NCBI GenBank assembly: GCA_018262095.1
Contig: JAGTRW010000013.1
Coordinates: 124,001 to 188,000 of the forward strand
Reading direction: 5' to 3'
Length of the DNA stretch: 64,000 nt
From: Pseudomonadota bacterium
GTDB lineage: Bacteria; Pseudomonadota; Gammaproteobacteria; Burkholderiales; Rhodocyclaceae
The notes under the pieces are model-generated. The model saw nothing but the letters and a program-made list of their open reading frames with translations, did no database searches and had not been told where the DNA came from. Both the position numbers and the translations under genes were made by a program. The first letter of the stretch is position 1. The number at the start of each line of letters is the position of its first letter. Shown piece by piece: positions 8,415 through 16,760 of the stretch.

Positions 8415-9017
8415 ATGACTAAAGCTGTATGCAAAAAATCCGTTAACGACCTTATGACTAGTCTGCCTTCGCGCGCGCAATGCGGTTTCACCTTGATCGA
8501 ACTGATCGTGGTGGTGATCATCCTCGGCATTCTCGCCGCGGTTGCCTTGCCGCGCTTCATCAATCTTCAGCGCGACGCGCGCATCGCCAAACTGCAGGCG
8601 GCGCGCGGCAGCGTCATGGCGGCTTCGGCTTTGAGTCACGCCGGGACCTTGTCGCGCGGCGGCGTCGCCGATCCGTCCGCTTGCCCCGCCGGTGGCGGTA
8701 CCGCGACCAACAGCACCGGGGCGAGCGGAACGATCTGCTCCGAGAGCGGGCTGATCTACCTCGTCTATGGCTATCCGCAGGCCACGGCTCTGGGCGGCAA
8801 TCCAGGTATACTCGCGGCCGCCGGGCTGACCGGAGTCTTCAATCCGAGCGCCGCGCAACTCGCCGCCGAGGGCTACACGTATTCGTCGGACGGCGCCATC
8901 GCGACCTTCGGCGTCGTCGGCGCGACCGACGCCGGCAACTGTTATTTCACCTATACCCAACCGGGAGCCGCGAGCGTCGCAGCGACGATCAGCGGACTGA
9001 CGATTTCGGGCTGTTAA
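8415..9017 (+). CDS. mshB: MSHA minor pilin MshB (type IV prepilin)
   Basis: Type IV prepilin-like protein. The class III signal is [20 protein letters not shown], with Glu at position +5 of the mature protein, followed by the usual hydrophobic helix and [12 protein letters not shown]. The mature domain is Ser/Thr/Gly-rich, with Cys residues suitable for a disulfide. From the first ATG the leader is 24 residues; from the in-frame ATG at 8454 it is 11, closer to the usual length, so the later start may be correct. It sits just upstream of mshA, as in other MSHA loci. It probably primes or caps the fibre. Confidence 0.85.
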   Translation: MTKAVCKKSVNDLMTSLPSRAQCGFTLIELIVVVIILGILAAVALPRFINLQRDARIAKLQAARGSVMAASALSHAGTLSRGGVADPSACPAGGGTATNSTGASGTICSESGLIYLVYGYPQATALGGNPGILAAAGLTGVFNPSAAQLAAEGYTYSSDGAIATFGVVGATDAGNCYFTYTQPGAASVAATISGLTISGC

Positions 9018-9039
9018 TTTTTTTAAAGGGAGCAACACC

Positions 9040-9501
9040 ATGAAAACTGTGCAACGCGGCTTTACCTTGATCGAATTGATTGTTGTCATCTTGATTCTCG
9101 GTATTCTTGCGGCGACAGCGCTGCCGAAATTTGTTGATTTGAGTGCAGATGCGCGTAACGCCTCAGCCCAAGGGGTGGCGGGAGCGCTGTCTTCAGGTTA
9201 TGCGGTGAATTACGGTGCGAAGCTTGCTGGAAATGCGGGGGCTACCTCTGTTAATACTGCAACGGAGTGCACTGCTGCCAAGATGCAGAACTTCGTTTCT
9301 GGAGTGACTCTCGTTGATAAGGCGGACTTGGCTGCAGCGACGGCAACCACTCCAGAGAATAATAGTTTCGCGGTATTGGCCTCGCCAGCAGGCGTCTGTA
9401 CTGCCGCAACGGTCGCTGCAGGGACAGTTGTCAACTGTAGTATCGCTGCGCTTGGTGGCACCGCGGCTGCTAATGTGTCGGTGATCTGCACAAAATCTTA
9501 G
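9040..9501 (+). CDS. mshA: MSHA major pilin MshA (type IV prepilin)
   Basis: Major structural subunit of the MSHA-type fibre. The leader is short (MKTVQRG), cleaved before [18 protein letters not shown], with Glu at +5. The mature protein of about 146 residues continues [20 protein letters not shown], a sequence typical of MshA rather than PilA, and ends with a Cys-containing disulfide region. A good ribosome site, AAAGGGAG, lies upstream. Third-base usage is visibly more AT-rich than in the flanking genes. Two strong terminator-like hairpins follow directly, which should make this transcript end separately from the downstream genes. Confidence 0.9.
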   Translation: MKTVQRGFTLIELIVVILILGILAATALPKFVDLSADARNASAQGVAGALSSGYAVNYGAKLAGNAGATSVNTATECTAAKMQNFVSGVTLVDKADLAAATATTPENNSFAVLASPAGVCTAATVAAGTVVNCSIAALGGTAAANVSVICTKS

Positions 9502-9509
9502 GAAGCGTG

Positions 9510-9565
9510 ATAGGGGACAAGTCCCGTTTTCCAAGAATGGAAAACGGGCTAGGCCCCTTTTTTTC
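9510..9565 (+). terminator. Terminator-like REP element 1 after mshA
   Basis: Begins ATAGGGGACA. CCCGTTTTCC (9523-9532) pairs perfectly with GGAAAACGGG (9539-9548) around a six-base loop; outside it AGGGG (9512-9516) pairs with CCCCT (9554-9558), and a run of seven T follows. It has the form of an intrinsic terminator and shares its first ten bases with the next element. Confidence 0.8.
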
Positions 9566-9590
9566 TTGACTCCTTTCTCTTTGTAAAGAA

Positions 9591-9643
9591 ATAGGGGACA
9601 GACCTCGTTTTTCGAGAAAGGAAAAGGGGCAAAGCCCCTTTTC
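9591..9643 (+). terminator. Terminator-like REP element 2 after mshA
   Basis: Also begins ATAGGGGACA, 80 bases after the first copy. It contains a small CTCG/CGAG hairpin and then AAAAGGGGC (9622-9630) pairing with GCCCCTTTT (9634-9642) around a three-base loop. It is a diverged second copy of the same repeat and could be a backup terminator. Confidence 0.7.
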
Positions 9644-9757
9644 TTGTATCCGGTCGTTGTCTATTGTTCTGCTTCACTCCTTGTGCTTTGTCGCGCCAGG
9701 CGTTGGCAGGAGCGGTTTTCGTCAGGAAGGGTTGGAGGCGGGCTGATTAAATTCAAC

Positions 9758-12700
9758 ATGAAGAAACCGTGGTTCGCCTTCATTCTCGCCGTGCTCGGGC
9801 TGGCGCTGACCTCGACGGCAGCGTTGGCGACCGTCTATGACTTCTCCAGTATCTATCCCGCTTGCAGTTCGAGTTCGGGTGTGTGGTCGCAAAGCGGGAC
9901 GACCTATACCTGCAGCAGCGGATCGATGAGTCTGGCGGCCGGCGACAGCATCGTCGCCGCGTCGAGCATCACCGTCGTCGCGGAGAGCGGAATCACTCTC
10001 GCCGGGAGGAACACGATCGGCAGTTCGAGCGTTGCCGTTAACCTGCAGACCGCCTGGGGCGACATCGTTGCCAGCAATAGCGGCAACAAAACGACGACTT
10101 TCTACGGAAACCTCACGTCGAGTAGTGGCGATATCAACCTGACCAACGCGCTGGTTTATGGCTATATCGACACCCTCGATCACGCTGTCCTGAGCGGCGG
10201 CAGCGTAACCGGTAACGTCTCCGGTCGCAACGGCGTGACGACGACCAACGGCACTGTGATCGGTGGCAATGTCACAGCCAATGCCGGGAAGATCAGCCTG
10301 TCGGGCGGCAGCGTCACCGGATCGGTGCATTCGGACTGCTGCACGATCACCGCGACCCATACCGACATTGGCGGCAACCTAAGTACGACGGTGATCAGCA
10401 GCAGCAGTAACACCGTCACCATCATCGGCGGGACGGTCTCGGGGAGCATTTCGACGAGCGGCGGTTCAGGCATCGTCATCAAGGGCGGCGCGACGGTCAC
10501 TTCGGGCAGCATTACGGCCACCGGTGTGGCGATCGAGATAAGCAACAGCACGATTGGCTCATCGACCAGTCAGGTCAATGTGACCGGCGACAATAAAGTC
10601 ACGATCACCGGCTCGACGGTCTGGGGCAACGTCACCGCGGGCAACTGGGCGAGCGCACTGTCGATCGATTCTTCGGTGATTTACGGTATTTGCACCTCGG
10701 ACAACAATTCGGTCACGACGCCGACGCAGTACCCGCACTGCGCGACCGCGCCATCGGGGCCCGACCATATCCGCGTCTTCTTCAACAACAACACGACCGC
10801 GCTGACCTGCGCGCCGCGCACGCTCGACGCGATCGCCTGCAAGAACTCGAATTGCGCGGCGCTCTATGCATCGCCGGTCAGCGTGACGCTCGGTCCCGGC
10901 GGAACGGCGGCGACGATCCCGGCCGGCGGAACCGGAACGCCGTCGGTCGCGCAATCGACCGAGGGCGCTGCGACGATCGCGTTGGCGGCGAGCAGTCCGG
11001 CGGTCACCGCCTTGAGCTGCTATTCGGGAACAGTAGCGAGCCCCGGAAGCCTCGTGTCGCCGTGCAATCTGACGTTCAGCAAGTCCGGCTTCTTCGTTTC
11101 CGCTCCCGATCATGTCTCGGGTGTCACGCAAACGCTGACGATCACCGCGGCCAAGACCGACGACAAAACCAAGACCTGCGTTCCCGCCTTCAATGGCGTA
11201 TCGCGCAACGTCAAGCTGCGTTTCGCCTACGTCAACCCGGCGAGCGGCGCGGCGACGCCCGTCGTTCCCGCGGTCGGCAGCGCGAGTCCGCCGACGTCGG
11301 CGCTGGCAACGGCGATCGATCTTTCGCTCGCGATGACCTTTACCAGCGGCGTCGCGACGACCAATTTTCGCTACAACGACGCCGGCAGCCTGAGCGTCTC
11401 GGCGAGCTATACGGGGTCGGCAGCGACCGGCGATGTGGGCCTGGTCATGGATACGGTCGCCGGTTCGGCCTTCGTCGTTGCCCCCGCGAATTTCTTGATC
11501 AGCGGCATCCCGGCGGCGCCGCTGACCGCCGGCTCGCCTTTCAATATCACGGTGACGGCCAGGAACAACAGCGGCGCGACGACGGCCAACTTCGGTCGCG
11601 AGACGCCGATAGCGACGGCAGCGACGGCGCTGTTGACCTCGTCGAATCCGCTGCCAGGGCTCGGCAATGCGACCGCCATCAGCCAGACGCTGTCGGGCTT
11701 CAACAAGGGTGTGGCGAGCACCGACCTGAAGTGGAACGAGGTCGGCACCGTCGACATCACCGCGACGACGAGCAAGTACCTGGCTTCGAGCCTCGACGTC
11801 GTCGGTACCCAGGCCGCCGTCGGCCGCTTCAAACCGGCGTATTTCGACACCATCGTGAGCCACGGCTGCAGCGGCGCGTTCACCTACGCCGGGCTGACCA
11901 CTCCGGCGATCGCCGGCCAGCCGTTTACCGTCGAGGTCAAGGCCAAGCGCTATGGCGGCGACTTGACCGACAGCACCAATACCGCCAATTACGCCGGGAC
12001 GGCCTGGGCCAAGGCGGTGACGCTGTCGGACGCCAACGGCGGCAGCGGAACGCTCGCCAACAACAGTTTTACCGCGACCGATTTTGTCAGCGGCAAGGCC
12101 AAGCGCGACGACGTGAGCTACGCGATGGCGACCAAGCTCACAGCACCCTACGCGCTGACGATCCGTGCCGTCGATGTGGACAGCGTCAGTTCGAGCGGGC
12201 ACACCGAAGGCAGTACGCCAACACGCAGCGGACGGTTGCGGCCTTCCAACGCTTTTGGGTCGGAGAAGGTTGATCTCAAGATGCCTGTTCAGGCGCAGTA
12301 TTGGAGCGGGAAGTCCTGGGTGCTCAATAGCGATGACAGCTGCACCAGTCTGCCGGCCAGCGCTTTTGCGCTCTATCCTTTCGGTATTGCGACCAGTGCC
12401 TCGGCGGTGGCGCTGAGTTCAGGGAAAAGCGATTTGACCTTGACCAAGCCCAGTCCCAGTCCGGTGACAACGGGTTACGTCGATGTCGCGGCGAATCTCG
12501 GCGCGAGCGGCAGCGGCAACGATCTGTCGTGTCTGACGTATGCGACAACGCAGGCCAGTACGCCGGCCGGCCTGCCATGGCTGCGCTCGCTCAACGGCAA
12601 TTGTTCGGCTACCTACGATCGCGATCCGTCGGCGCGAGCGAGCTTTGGCATCTACTCGCCCGAATCGAAGAGAACGGTCGATGTCAGGGAGTCGTATTGA
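9758..12700 (+). CDS. mshQ: MshQ-like giant pilus-associated protein (DUF6701-type C-terminus)
   Basis: Large exported protein of 980 residues. The chosen ATG gives a signal peptide (basic MKKPW, hydrophobic core, cleavage near ALA/TVYDF). The N-terminal half (about 60-330) is built of short repeats such as GSVTGNVSG, GGNVTANAG and GTVSGSISTSGG, suggesting a beta-helix. The C-terminal half (about 350-960) has paired Cys and phrases such as FTVEVKAKRYGGDLTDST, ANFGRETP and VGRFKPAYFDT, typical of MshQ C-terminal regions. In Vibrio the gene lies at the end of the locus; here it lies between mshA and mshC. It is probably a tip adhesin or fibre-associated protein. That role is inferred from the family. 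Confidence 0.8.
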   Translation: MKKPWFAFILAVLGLALTSTAALATVYDFSSIYPACSSSSGVWSQSGTTYTCSSGSMSLAAGDSIVAASSITVVAESGITLAGRNTIGSSSVAVNLQTAWGDIVASNSGNKTTTFYGNLTSSSGDINLTNALVYGYIDTLDHAVLSGGSVTGNVSGRNGVTTTNGTVIGGNVTANAGKISLSGGSVTGSVHSDCCTITATHTDIGGNLSTTVISSSSNTVTIIGGTVSGSISTSGGSGIVIKGGATVTSGSITATGVAIEISNSTIGSSTSQVNVTGDNKVTITGSTVWGNVTAGNWASALSIDSSVIYGICTSDNNSVTTPTQYPHCATAPSGPDHIRVFFNNNTTALTCAPRTLDAIACKNSNCAALYASPVSVTLGPGGTAATIPAGGTGTPSVAQSTEGAATIALAASSPAVTALSCYSGTVASPGSLVSPCNLTFSKSGFFVSAPDHVSGVTQTLTITAAKTDDKTKTCVPAFNGVSRNVKLRFAYVNPASGAATPVVPAVGSASPPTSALATAIDLSLAMTFTSGVATTNFRYNDAGSLSVSASYTGSAATGDVGLVMDTVAGSAFVVAPANFLISGIPAAPLTAGSPFNITVTARNNSGATTANFGRETPIATAATALLTSSNPLPGLGNATAISQTLSGFNKGVASTDLKWNEVGTVDITATTSKYLASSLDVVGTQAAVGRFKPAYFDTIVSHGCSGAFTYAGLTTPAIAGQPFTVEVKAKRYGGDLTDSTNTANYAGTAWAKAVTLSDANGGSGTLANNSFTATDFVSGKAKRDDVSYAMATKLTAPYALTIRAVDVDSVSSSGHTEGSTPTRSGRLRPSNAFGSEKVDLKMPVQAQYWSGKSWVLNSDDSCTSLPASAFALYPFGIATSASAVALSSGKSDLTLTKPSPSPVTTGYVDVAANLGASGSGNDLSCLTYATTQASTPAGLPWLRSLNGNCSATYDRDPSARASFGIYSPESKRTVDVRESY

Positions 12701-12701
12701 A

Positions 12702-13148
12702 ATGATCCGGGACGCGCGTGGATTTACCCTGGTCGAACTGGTGACAATCATGATCATCATCGGAATCCTGGCGGTGGTGGCTATTCCGCGAATGGACACC
12801 AGCGCCTATCGCGCCGTCGAGTTTCACGATCGGACCGTCGCGGCGCTGCGTTTCGCGCAGAAAACGGCGGTGAGCCACCGGCGCTTGGTTTGCGTGACCT
12901 TTCCCGATACCTCGACGGTGCAATTGAATATCGAAACAAGCATAAAGAGTGGCTCTTGCAGCGCTTCTGCACCGGCGCTGCCGATTCCCGGCTCGGCGAA
13001 CCATCAGGTGCATTCCGACAGCGCCAGCTTCACGGCGCTTCCGGCAACGCTCAACTTCGATTCGCAAGGGATGAGTGGCGGCGCCTTGCTGGATATCGCC
13101 GGCGCGGCGCAAATAACCGTGGTCGGAGCGACTGGCTATGTCCAATAG
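12702..13148 (+). CDS. mshC: MSHA minor pilin MshC-like (type IV prepilin)
   Basis: Prepilin-like protein with leader MIRDARG and cleavage before FTLVELVTIMIIIGILAVVA, Glu at +5. The helix continues IPRMDTSAYRAVEFHDRTVAALRFAQKTAV, the GspH/FimT-like pattern of minor pilins, followed by a small beta domain with two Cys. The start was placed at the ATG just after the mshQ stop, with GGGAG ten bases upstream. An in-frame ATG 21 bases earlier, inside mshQ, is possible. The end overlaps mshD by 11 bases. It is probably part of the priming minor-pilin complex. Confidence 0.8.
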   Translation: MIRDARGFTLVELVTIMIIIGILAVVAIPRMDTSAYRAVEFHDRTVAALRFAQKTAVSHRRLVCVTFPDTSTVQLNIETSIKSGSCSASAPALPIPGSANHQVHSDSASFTALPATLNFDSQGMSGGALLDIAGAAQITVVGATGYVQ

Positions 13149-13617
13149 GCGCGTCTCCGGTTTCACGCTGGTCGAGATGGTCATGGCCATCGTGATCATC
13201 AGTGTCGGCCTGGCGGGCGTGTTGCTGGCGTTAAACACTGCGGTCAAAGCGAGCGCCGATCCGCTGATCCACAAGCAGATGCTGGCGGTCGCCGAGGAAA
13301 TGATGGAGGAGATCCTGCTCAAGCCCTACGCGGTGAGTGGTACGGCGCCGATCAATTTGCTCAAAACCTGCGACGGCGCGTCGCCACCGTCGCGCGTCGA
13401 TTTTGACGACGTGCGGGATTACGCGGGCTATCAGACTACGGGGATTTGCGATATCGACGGCGCGGCGGTAGCTGGCCTGGGGGCGTACAGCCTTAGCGTT
13501 ACGGTCGTTTCGACGGACTGGCAGGGGATCGCCGGTACGCTGCTGATCACGGTGGACGTGCGCCACGACGGCGAGATGCTTTCCCTCGACGGCTGGCGCA
13601 CGGGGTATGCGTCATGA
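13138..13617 (+). CDS. mshD: MSHA minor pilin MshD-like (type IV prepilin)
   Basis: 159-residue prepilin-like protein with leader MSNRRVSG and mature start FTLVEMVMAIVIISVGLAGV. The Ile/Ser/Val-Gly-Leu pattern after the helix start resembles GspI/PilV-type minor pilins. Downstream lies LAVAEEMMEEILLKPY, the conserved part of MshD-type proteins, and two Cys that could form a disulfide. It overlaps mshC by 11 bases and mshO by four, so the minor pilin genes are translationally coupled. Confidence 0.82.
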   Translation: MSNRRVSGFTLVEMVMAIVIISVGLAGVLLALNTAVKASADPLIHKQMLAVAEEMMEEILLKPYAVSGTAPINLLKTCDGASPPSRVDFDDVRDYAGYQTTGICDIDGAAVAGLGAYSLSVTVVSTDWQGIAGTLLITVDVRHDGEMLSLDGWRTGYAS

Positions 13618-14462
13618 GGGCGCGCGGCTTCACGCTGGTCGAGCTGGTGATGGTGATCGTCATCACCGGGGTTTTGGCCGCGACGCTGGTAGTTTTCCTC
13701 AAGCCGGCGATCGACAGCTACGTCGATACGCGTCGCCGCGCGGATCTTACCGATATGGCCGATACGGCGCTGCGCCGCATGGCTCAGGACATCCGCAGCG
13801 CGGTTCCCAATTCGGTACGCTCGGTGTCGCCAACTTGTTTTCAACTGGTGCCGACGATTGCCGGTGGGCGTTATCGCATGGCGTCGGACACGGTCAAGGA
13901 CACGGCACCGTTGCCCTGCACGCCGTCGCCGACCTGTAGCGCGCCGCTCGACACGGCGCAGGCGACGACCGTTTTCGACGTGTTGTCGCCGCTGGCGAAC
14001 GTTCCGGCGGTGGACGACTGGGTCGTCATCGACAACCAGAATGCGGGCGATGTCTATGCCGGAGCCAATAGCGCGCAGATAAGCGCGATCAGTGCGGCGC
14101 CTCCACTACCGCGAGCTAGCGATGGTTTGTACCGCGTCACCGTCGCCTCGAAGCAGTTCCCCTCTGGTTATGACGGTGGGCGCTTCGTCGTCGTGCCGAA
14201 TGCGCAACAGACGGTGTTCTACAGTTGCGTCGGGACGACGCTCTACCGCACCGTCGCCGCTTTCGCCGCCAATCAGGCGGCAAGCTGCGCGCTCGCCACT
14301 AGCCCTGTCGTCGCCACCGACGTCGCTGCTTGCACTTTCGTTTACGATGCCAACCACGGCGCCACCCAGCAAAGCGGCTTCGTCTGGATGCGCCTCGAAT
14401 TGAGCCGCGCCGGCGAGGCCGTCGCGCTGGCCCATGGCGTTCATGTGGATAATTTTCCATGA
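13614..14462 (+). CDS. mshO: MSHA minor pilin MshO-like (GspJ/PilW-type prepilin)
   Basis: 282 residues with the very short leader MRARG and mature start FTLVELVMVIVITGVLAATL, Glu at +5. The helix is followed by DTRRRADLTDMADTALRRMAQDIRSAVPNSVR, the conserved region of GspJ/PilW-type pseudopilins and MshO. The remaining 200 residues are a Ser/Ala/Val-rich beta domain with several Cys. Four-base overlaps with mshD and mshP show one translational unit. It probably acts in the initiating tip complex. Confidence 0.85.
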   Translation: MRARGFTLVELVMVIVITGVLAATLVVFLKPAIDSYVDTRRRADLTDMADTALRRMAQDIRSAVPNSVRSVSPTCFQLVPTIAGGRYRMASDTVKDTAPLPCTPSPTCSAPLDTAQATTVFDVLSPLANVPAVDDWVVIDNQNAGDVYAGANSAQISAISAAPPLPRASDGLYRVTVASKQFPSGYDGGRFVVVPNAQQTVFYSCVGTTLYRTVAAFAANQAASCALATSPVVATDVAACTFVYDANHGATQQSGFVWMRLELSRAGEAVALAHGVHVDNFP

Positions 14463-14938
14463 GTTCGCGGCGACGGCAAAGCGGTTTCGGCGCGATCGCC
14501 GCGATCGTCGTGCTGGTGATCCTGGCGCTGCTGTCTGCGGCGATCGTCTCGATCAGTACGACGCAGCAGATTACCTCGGCGCAGGATGTGCAGTCGGCCA
14601 AGGCCTGGCAGGCGGCGCGTGCGGGCAATGAATGGGGTCTTTACAAAGCGCTGAAGAACGAGACGTGGAGCGCAAGTCCCGCGGACACATGCATTACTGC
14701 ACCGCGCAATGCGACGCTCGATCTTTCCGCCGTTACGGGTTTTTATGTCACCGTAAGCTGCGCGTCCTGGCCCTATAACGAGGGAGAAACCGTTCCCGGC
14801 ACGCCAAGCACGCTGACGGTTTATCAGGTCAAGGCTGTTGCCTGTCCCGTCGCCGCGGGATGCCCGGCACTTGATGCGTCGGCTGCCGGCTTGGGCTATG
14901 TCGAACGCACGCGGGTCGTGTTGGCGACCAACCGATGA
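14459..14938 (+). CDS. mshP: MshP-like pilus protein (PilX/GspK-type N-terminus)
   Basis: 159 residues. The N-terminus MSSRRRQSGFGAIAAIVVLV has a Gly/Phe processing site and a hydrophobic helix but lacks Glu at +5, as is usual for MshP and PilX-type proteins. The following SISTTQQITSAQDVQSAKAWQAARAGNEWGLY matches the conserved helical part of MshP. Two or three Cys pairs lie in the C-terminal half. It is the last gene of the minor pilin block. A 188-base gap separates it from mshI. Confidence 0.8.
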   Translation: MSSRRRQSGFGAIAAIVVLVILALLSAAIVSISTTQQITSAQDVQSAKAWQAARAGNEWGLYKALKNETWSASPADTCITAPRNATLDLSAVTGFYVTVSCASWPYNEGETVPGTPSTLTVYQVKAVACPVAAGCPALDASAAGLGYVERTRVVLATNR

Positions 14939-15126
14939 CGCAGGCCGCAAGCCGATCGGGACTTGCCGGTGGCGGTGTTTGCCCGGGCCAACTCCACCGA
15001 TCAACAAGTCGGGGCCAGATCGTGCGGAGTTCGGCTCTGCTAGAAAATAGAGGGGCGGCCGGTCTCCGGCCTAAAACCCCTTGTGATCTAATGGCTTAAT
15101 CGGTACCCTTGCGCCGGATTACGAGT

Positions 15127-16083
15127 ATGGGAATGAGGATGTTTTCGTTTTTCTCCGCACGACGCCTGCCGGGCTGGATCGCGATCCTGCCGCAGGAGGG
15201 GGCGGTGACGCTGGCGCACGTGGTTCGCGAAGTCAATTCGCGCCCGGAAGTTCGCCGGCTGGAGAGTTTTGCGGTCGAGAAAGGCGAGGCCAACCCCTTG
15301 CAGCGCCTGCGCGTGGCGCGCGGGCTCAAGTCCTGTGCGTGCACGACCTTGATGGCCGACGGCGACTACAACGTGACGCCGCTCGACGCGCCGCCGGTTC
15401 CCCCGGACGAGCGCCGCGAGGCCTTGCGTTGGGCGCTCAAGGAAATGGTGAGCTACCCGGTCGACAGCGCCTGCGTCGATGTGCTCGATATTCCCAACGC
15501 CGGCTTGCCGCCCGGGCGGCAAGCCGGTGTGCTGGTCGTTTCCGCCGCCGAAGCGGCGGTGCGCGCGCGTGTTGCCGCTTTCGAAGCGGCGAAGATCACG
15601 CTTTCTGCCGTCGACATTCCCGAGTTGGCGCAGCGCAACGTCGCGGCGCTGCTTGAGGACGACAACCGCGGACTGGTTTTTCTGCGCGTCGACGAGCGCG
15701 GCATGATGTTGACGCTGACCTTCCACGGCGAGTTGATCGCCGTACGGCGCGGCGAAATGAGCACGCTGCAGCTTAACGGCGGCAGCGACGAGATGCGTGC
15801 GCGGGTCCGCGAGCGCCTGGTCCTCGAACTGCAGCGCAGCCTCGACAACTTCGACCGGCAATATGGCCACATCCCGGTTTCCAAGGTCGTGCTGGCGTGT
15901 TATCCGCAGGCCGACAAGCTGCTCGCCGAACTCGCGGCGAACAGCTATGTGCCGGTGCACGAGATGGATCTGTCGTCGGTGATCGATTTTCCGGCGCTGC
16001 CGGAGTTGAACGATACCCAGTTTCAGGCCAGGAATCTGCTGGCGATCGGCGCTGCGCTGCGCCTTGAAGAGGCCGTCGCGTGA
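15127..16083 (+). CDS. mshI: MshI-like pilus assembly protein (PilM/GspL actin-fold family)
   Basis: About 318 residues, a cytoplasmic actin-like ATPase-fold protein that would link the assembly motor to the inner-membrane alignment complex. Recognisable parts are LPGWIAILPQEGAVTLAHVV at the N-terminus, EALRWALKEMVSYPVDSACVDV, and RERLVLELQRSLDNFDRQYGHIPVSKVVL near the C-terminus. ATG codons at 15133 and 15139 are also possible starts; the last is preceded by GGGA at a good distance. Residues AGLPPGRQAG (codons at about 15498-15530) are encoded by a perfect 28-base palindrome and look like an in-frame insertion. The end overlaps the next gene by four bases. Confidence 0.82.
   Translation: MGMRMFSFFSARRLPGWIAILPQEGAVTLAHVVREVNSRPEVRRLESFAVEKGEANPLQRLRVARGLKSCACTTLMADGDYNVTPLDAPPVPPDERREALRWALKEMVSYPVDSACVDVLDIPNAGLPPGRQAGVLVVSAAEAAVRARVAAFEAAKITLSAVDIPELAQRNVAALLEDDNRGLVFLRVDERGMMLTLTFHGELIAVRRGEMSTLQLNGGSDEMRARVRERLVLELQRSLDNFDRQYGHIPVSKVVLACYPQADKLLAELAANSYVPVHEMDLSSVIDFPALPELNDTQFQARNLLAIGAALRLEEAVA
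15500..15527. repeat. 28-base perfect palindrome inserted inside mshI
   Basis: The first half CCGGCTTGCCGCCC is the exact reverse complement of the second half GGGCGGCAAGCCGG. It is read in frame as GLPPGRQA. The residues on either side (IPNA and GVLVV) would join smoothly if 24 bases were removed, suggesting insertion of a small palindromic repeat into coding DNA. Confidence 0.85.
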
Positions 16084-16760
16084 GTCAGCAGATCAACCTT
16101 TACGAAGCGCGCCTGCGGCCGAGCTGCGAGGTGTGCACCGGGCGCAATGCGGGAATCGCGCTGGCGCTGGTGCTGGCCGCGATTGTCGCGCTGGGCGTGC
16201 TGGCGCGCGCCGCGGCCGAGCGTACGGAGGCTGAGCTGAAGGGATTGCAAGCCGAGGTCACGGCGGCGCAGCAGACGCTTGCCGGCGTCGGTAAAACGCA
16301 GGCCGAGCGCAAGGTTTCTGCAGCGCTGCAGGCCGAGATTGCCGGTGTCAAGGCGCAGCTGGCGAGTCGCAATGCGGTGATGGCGCAGCTCGATTCCGGT
16401 CAGTTGGGCAATAGCACCGGTTTTTCCGAGGTGATGGCGGGTTTTTCGCGGCAAGCTTCGAGCGATCTGTGGCTGACCGGTTTCTCGGTCGGCCTGGGGG
16501 GGCGCGAAATCGAGATTCGCGGACGCTTGCTCGACTCGAGCAAGCTGCCGGCCTACGTGTTGCGTTTGGGCGATGAGCCGGCGTTCAAGGGGCGCCGCTT
16601 CGCCACGCTCGACATGCACAGCGTCGATCCGGCCGACGCCAAGCCGGCGGCCGCTGGTGCTGTTCCCGAAGCCGCGCTCTCGCCGACGCTGCCGCGCTAC
16701 GTCGAGTTCGTGCTGCGCTCCGAGATGAGCGCCGAGCCCGCGGCCGGGGGTAAGAAATGA
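16080..16760 (+). CDS. PilN-like MSHA assembly protein (second MshI-type subunit)
   Basis: 226 residues with the PilN start MSQQINLYEARLRP, one membrane helix (about 24-46), a coiled coil rich in Glu, Ala and Gln (about 47-105) and a small periplasmic ferredoxin-like domain, including SSDLWLTGFSVGLGGREIEI. PilN-type proteins pair with PilO/MshJ to connect the cytoplasmic PilM/MshI to the secretin. In Vibrio the PilM and PilN parts are described under mshI; here they are two genes overlapping by four bases. The split itself is visible; the assignment to the MSHA system rests on position. Confidence 0.82.
   Translation: MSQQINLYEARLRPSCEVCTGRNAGIALALVLAAIVALGVLARAAAERTEAELKGLQAEVTAAQQTLAGVGKTQAERKVSAALQAEIAGVKAQLASRNAVMAQLDSGQLGNSTGFSEVMAGFSRQASSDLWLTGFSVGLGGREIEIRGRLLDSSKLPAYVLRLGDEPAFKGRRFATLDMHSVDPADAKPAAAGAVPEAALSPTLPRYVEFVLRSEMSAEPAAGGKK

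Noticed and set aside
10690-12273. 527-codon Arg/Gln/Asp-rich frame overlapping mshQ in another plus-strand frame
   Set aside because: Shadow frame of mshQ; no start context and low-complexity composition typical of shifted frames in GC-rich genes.
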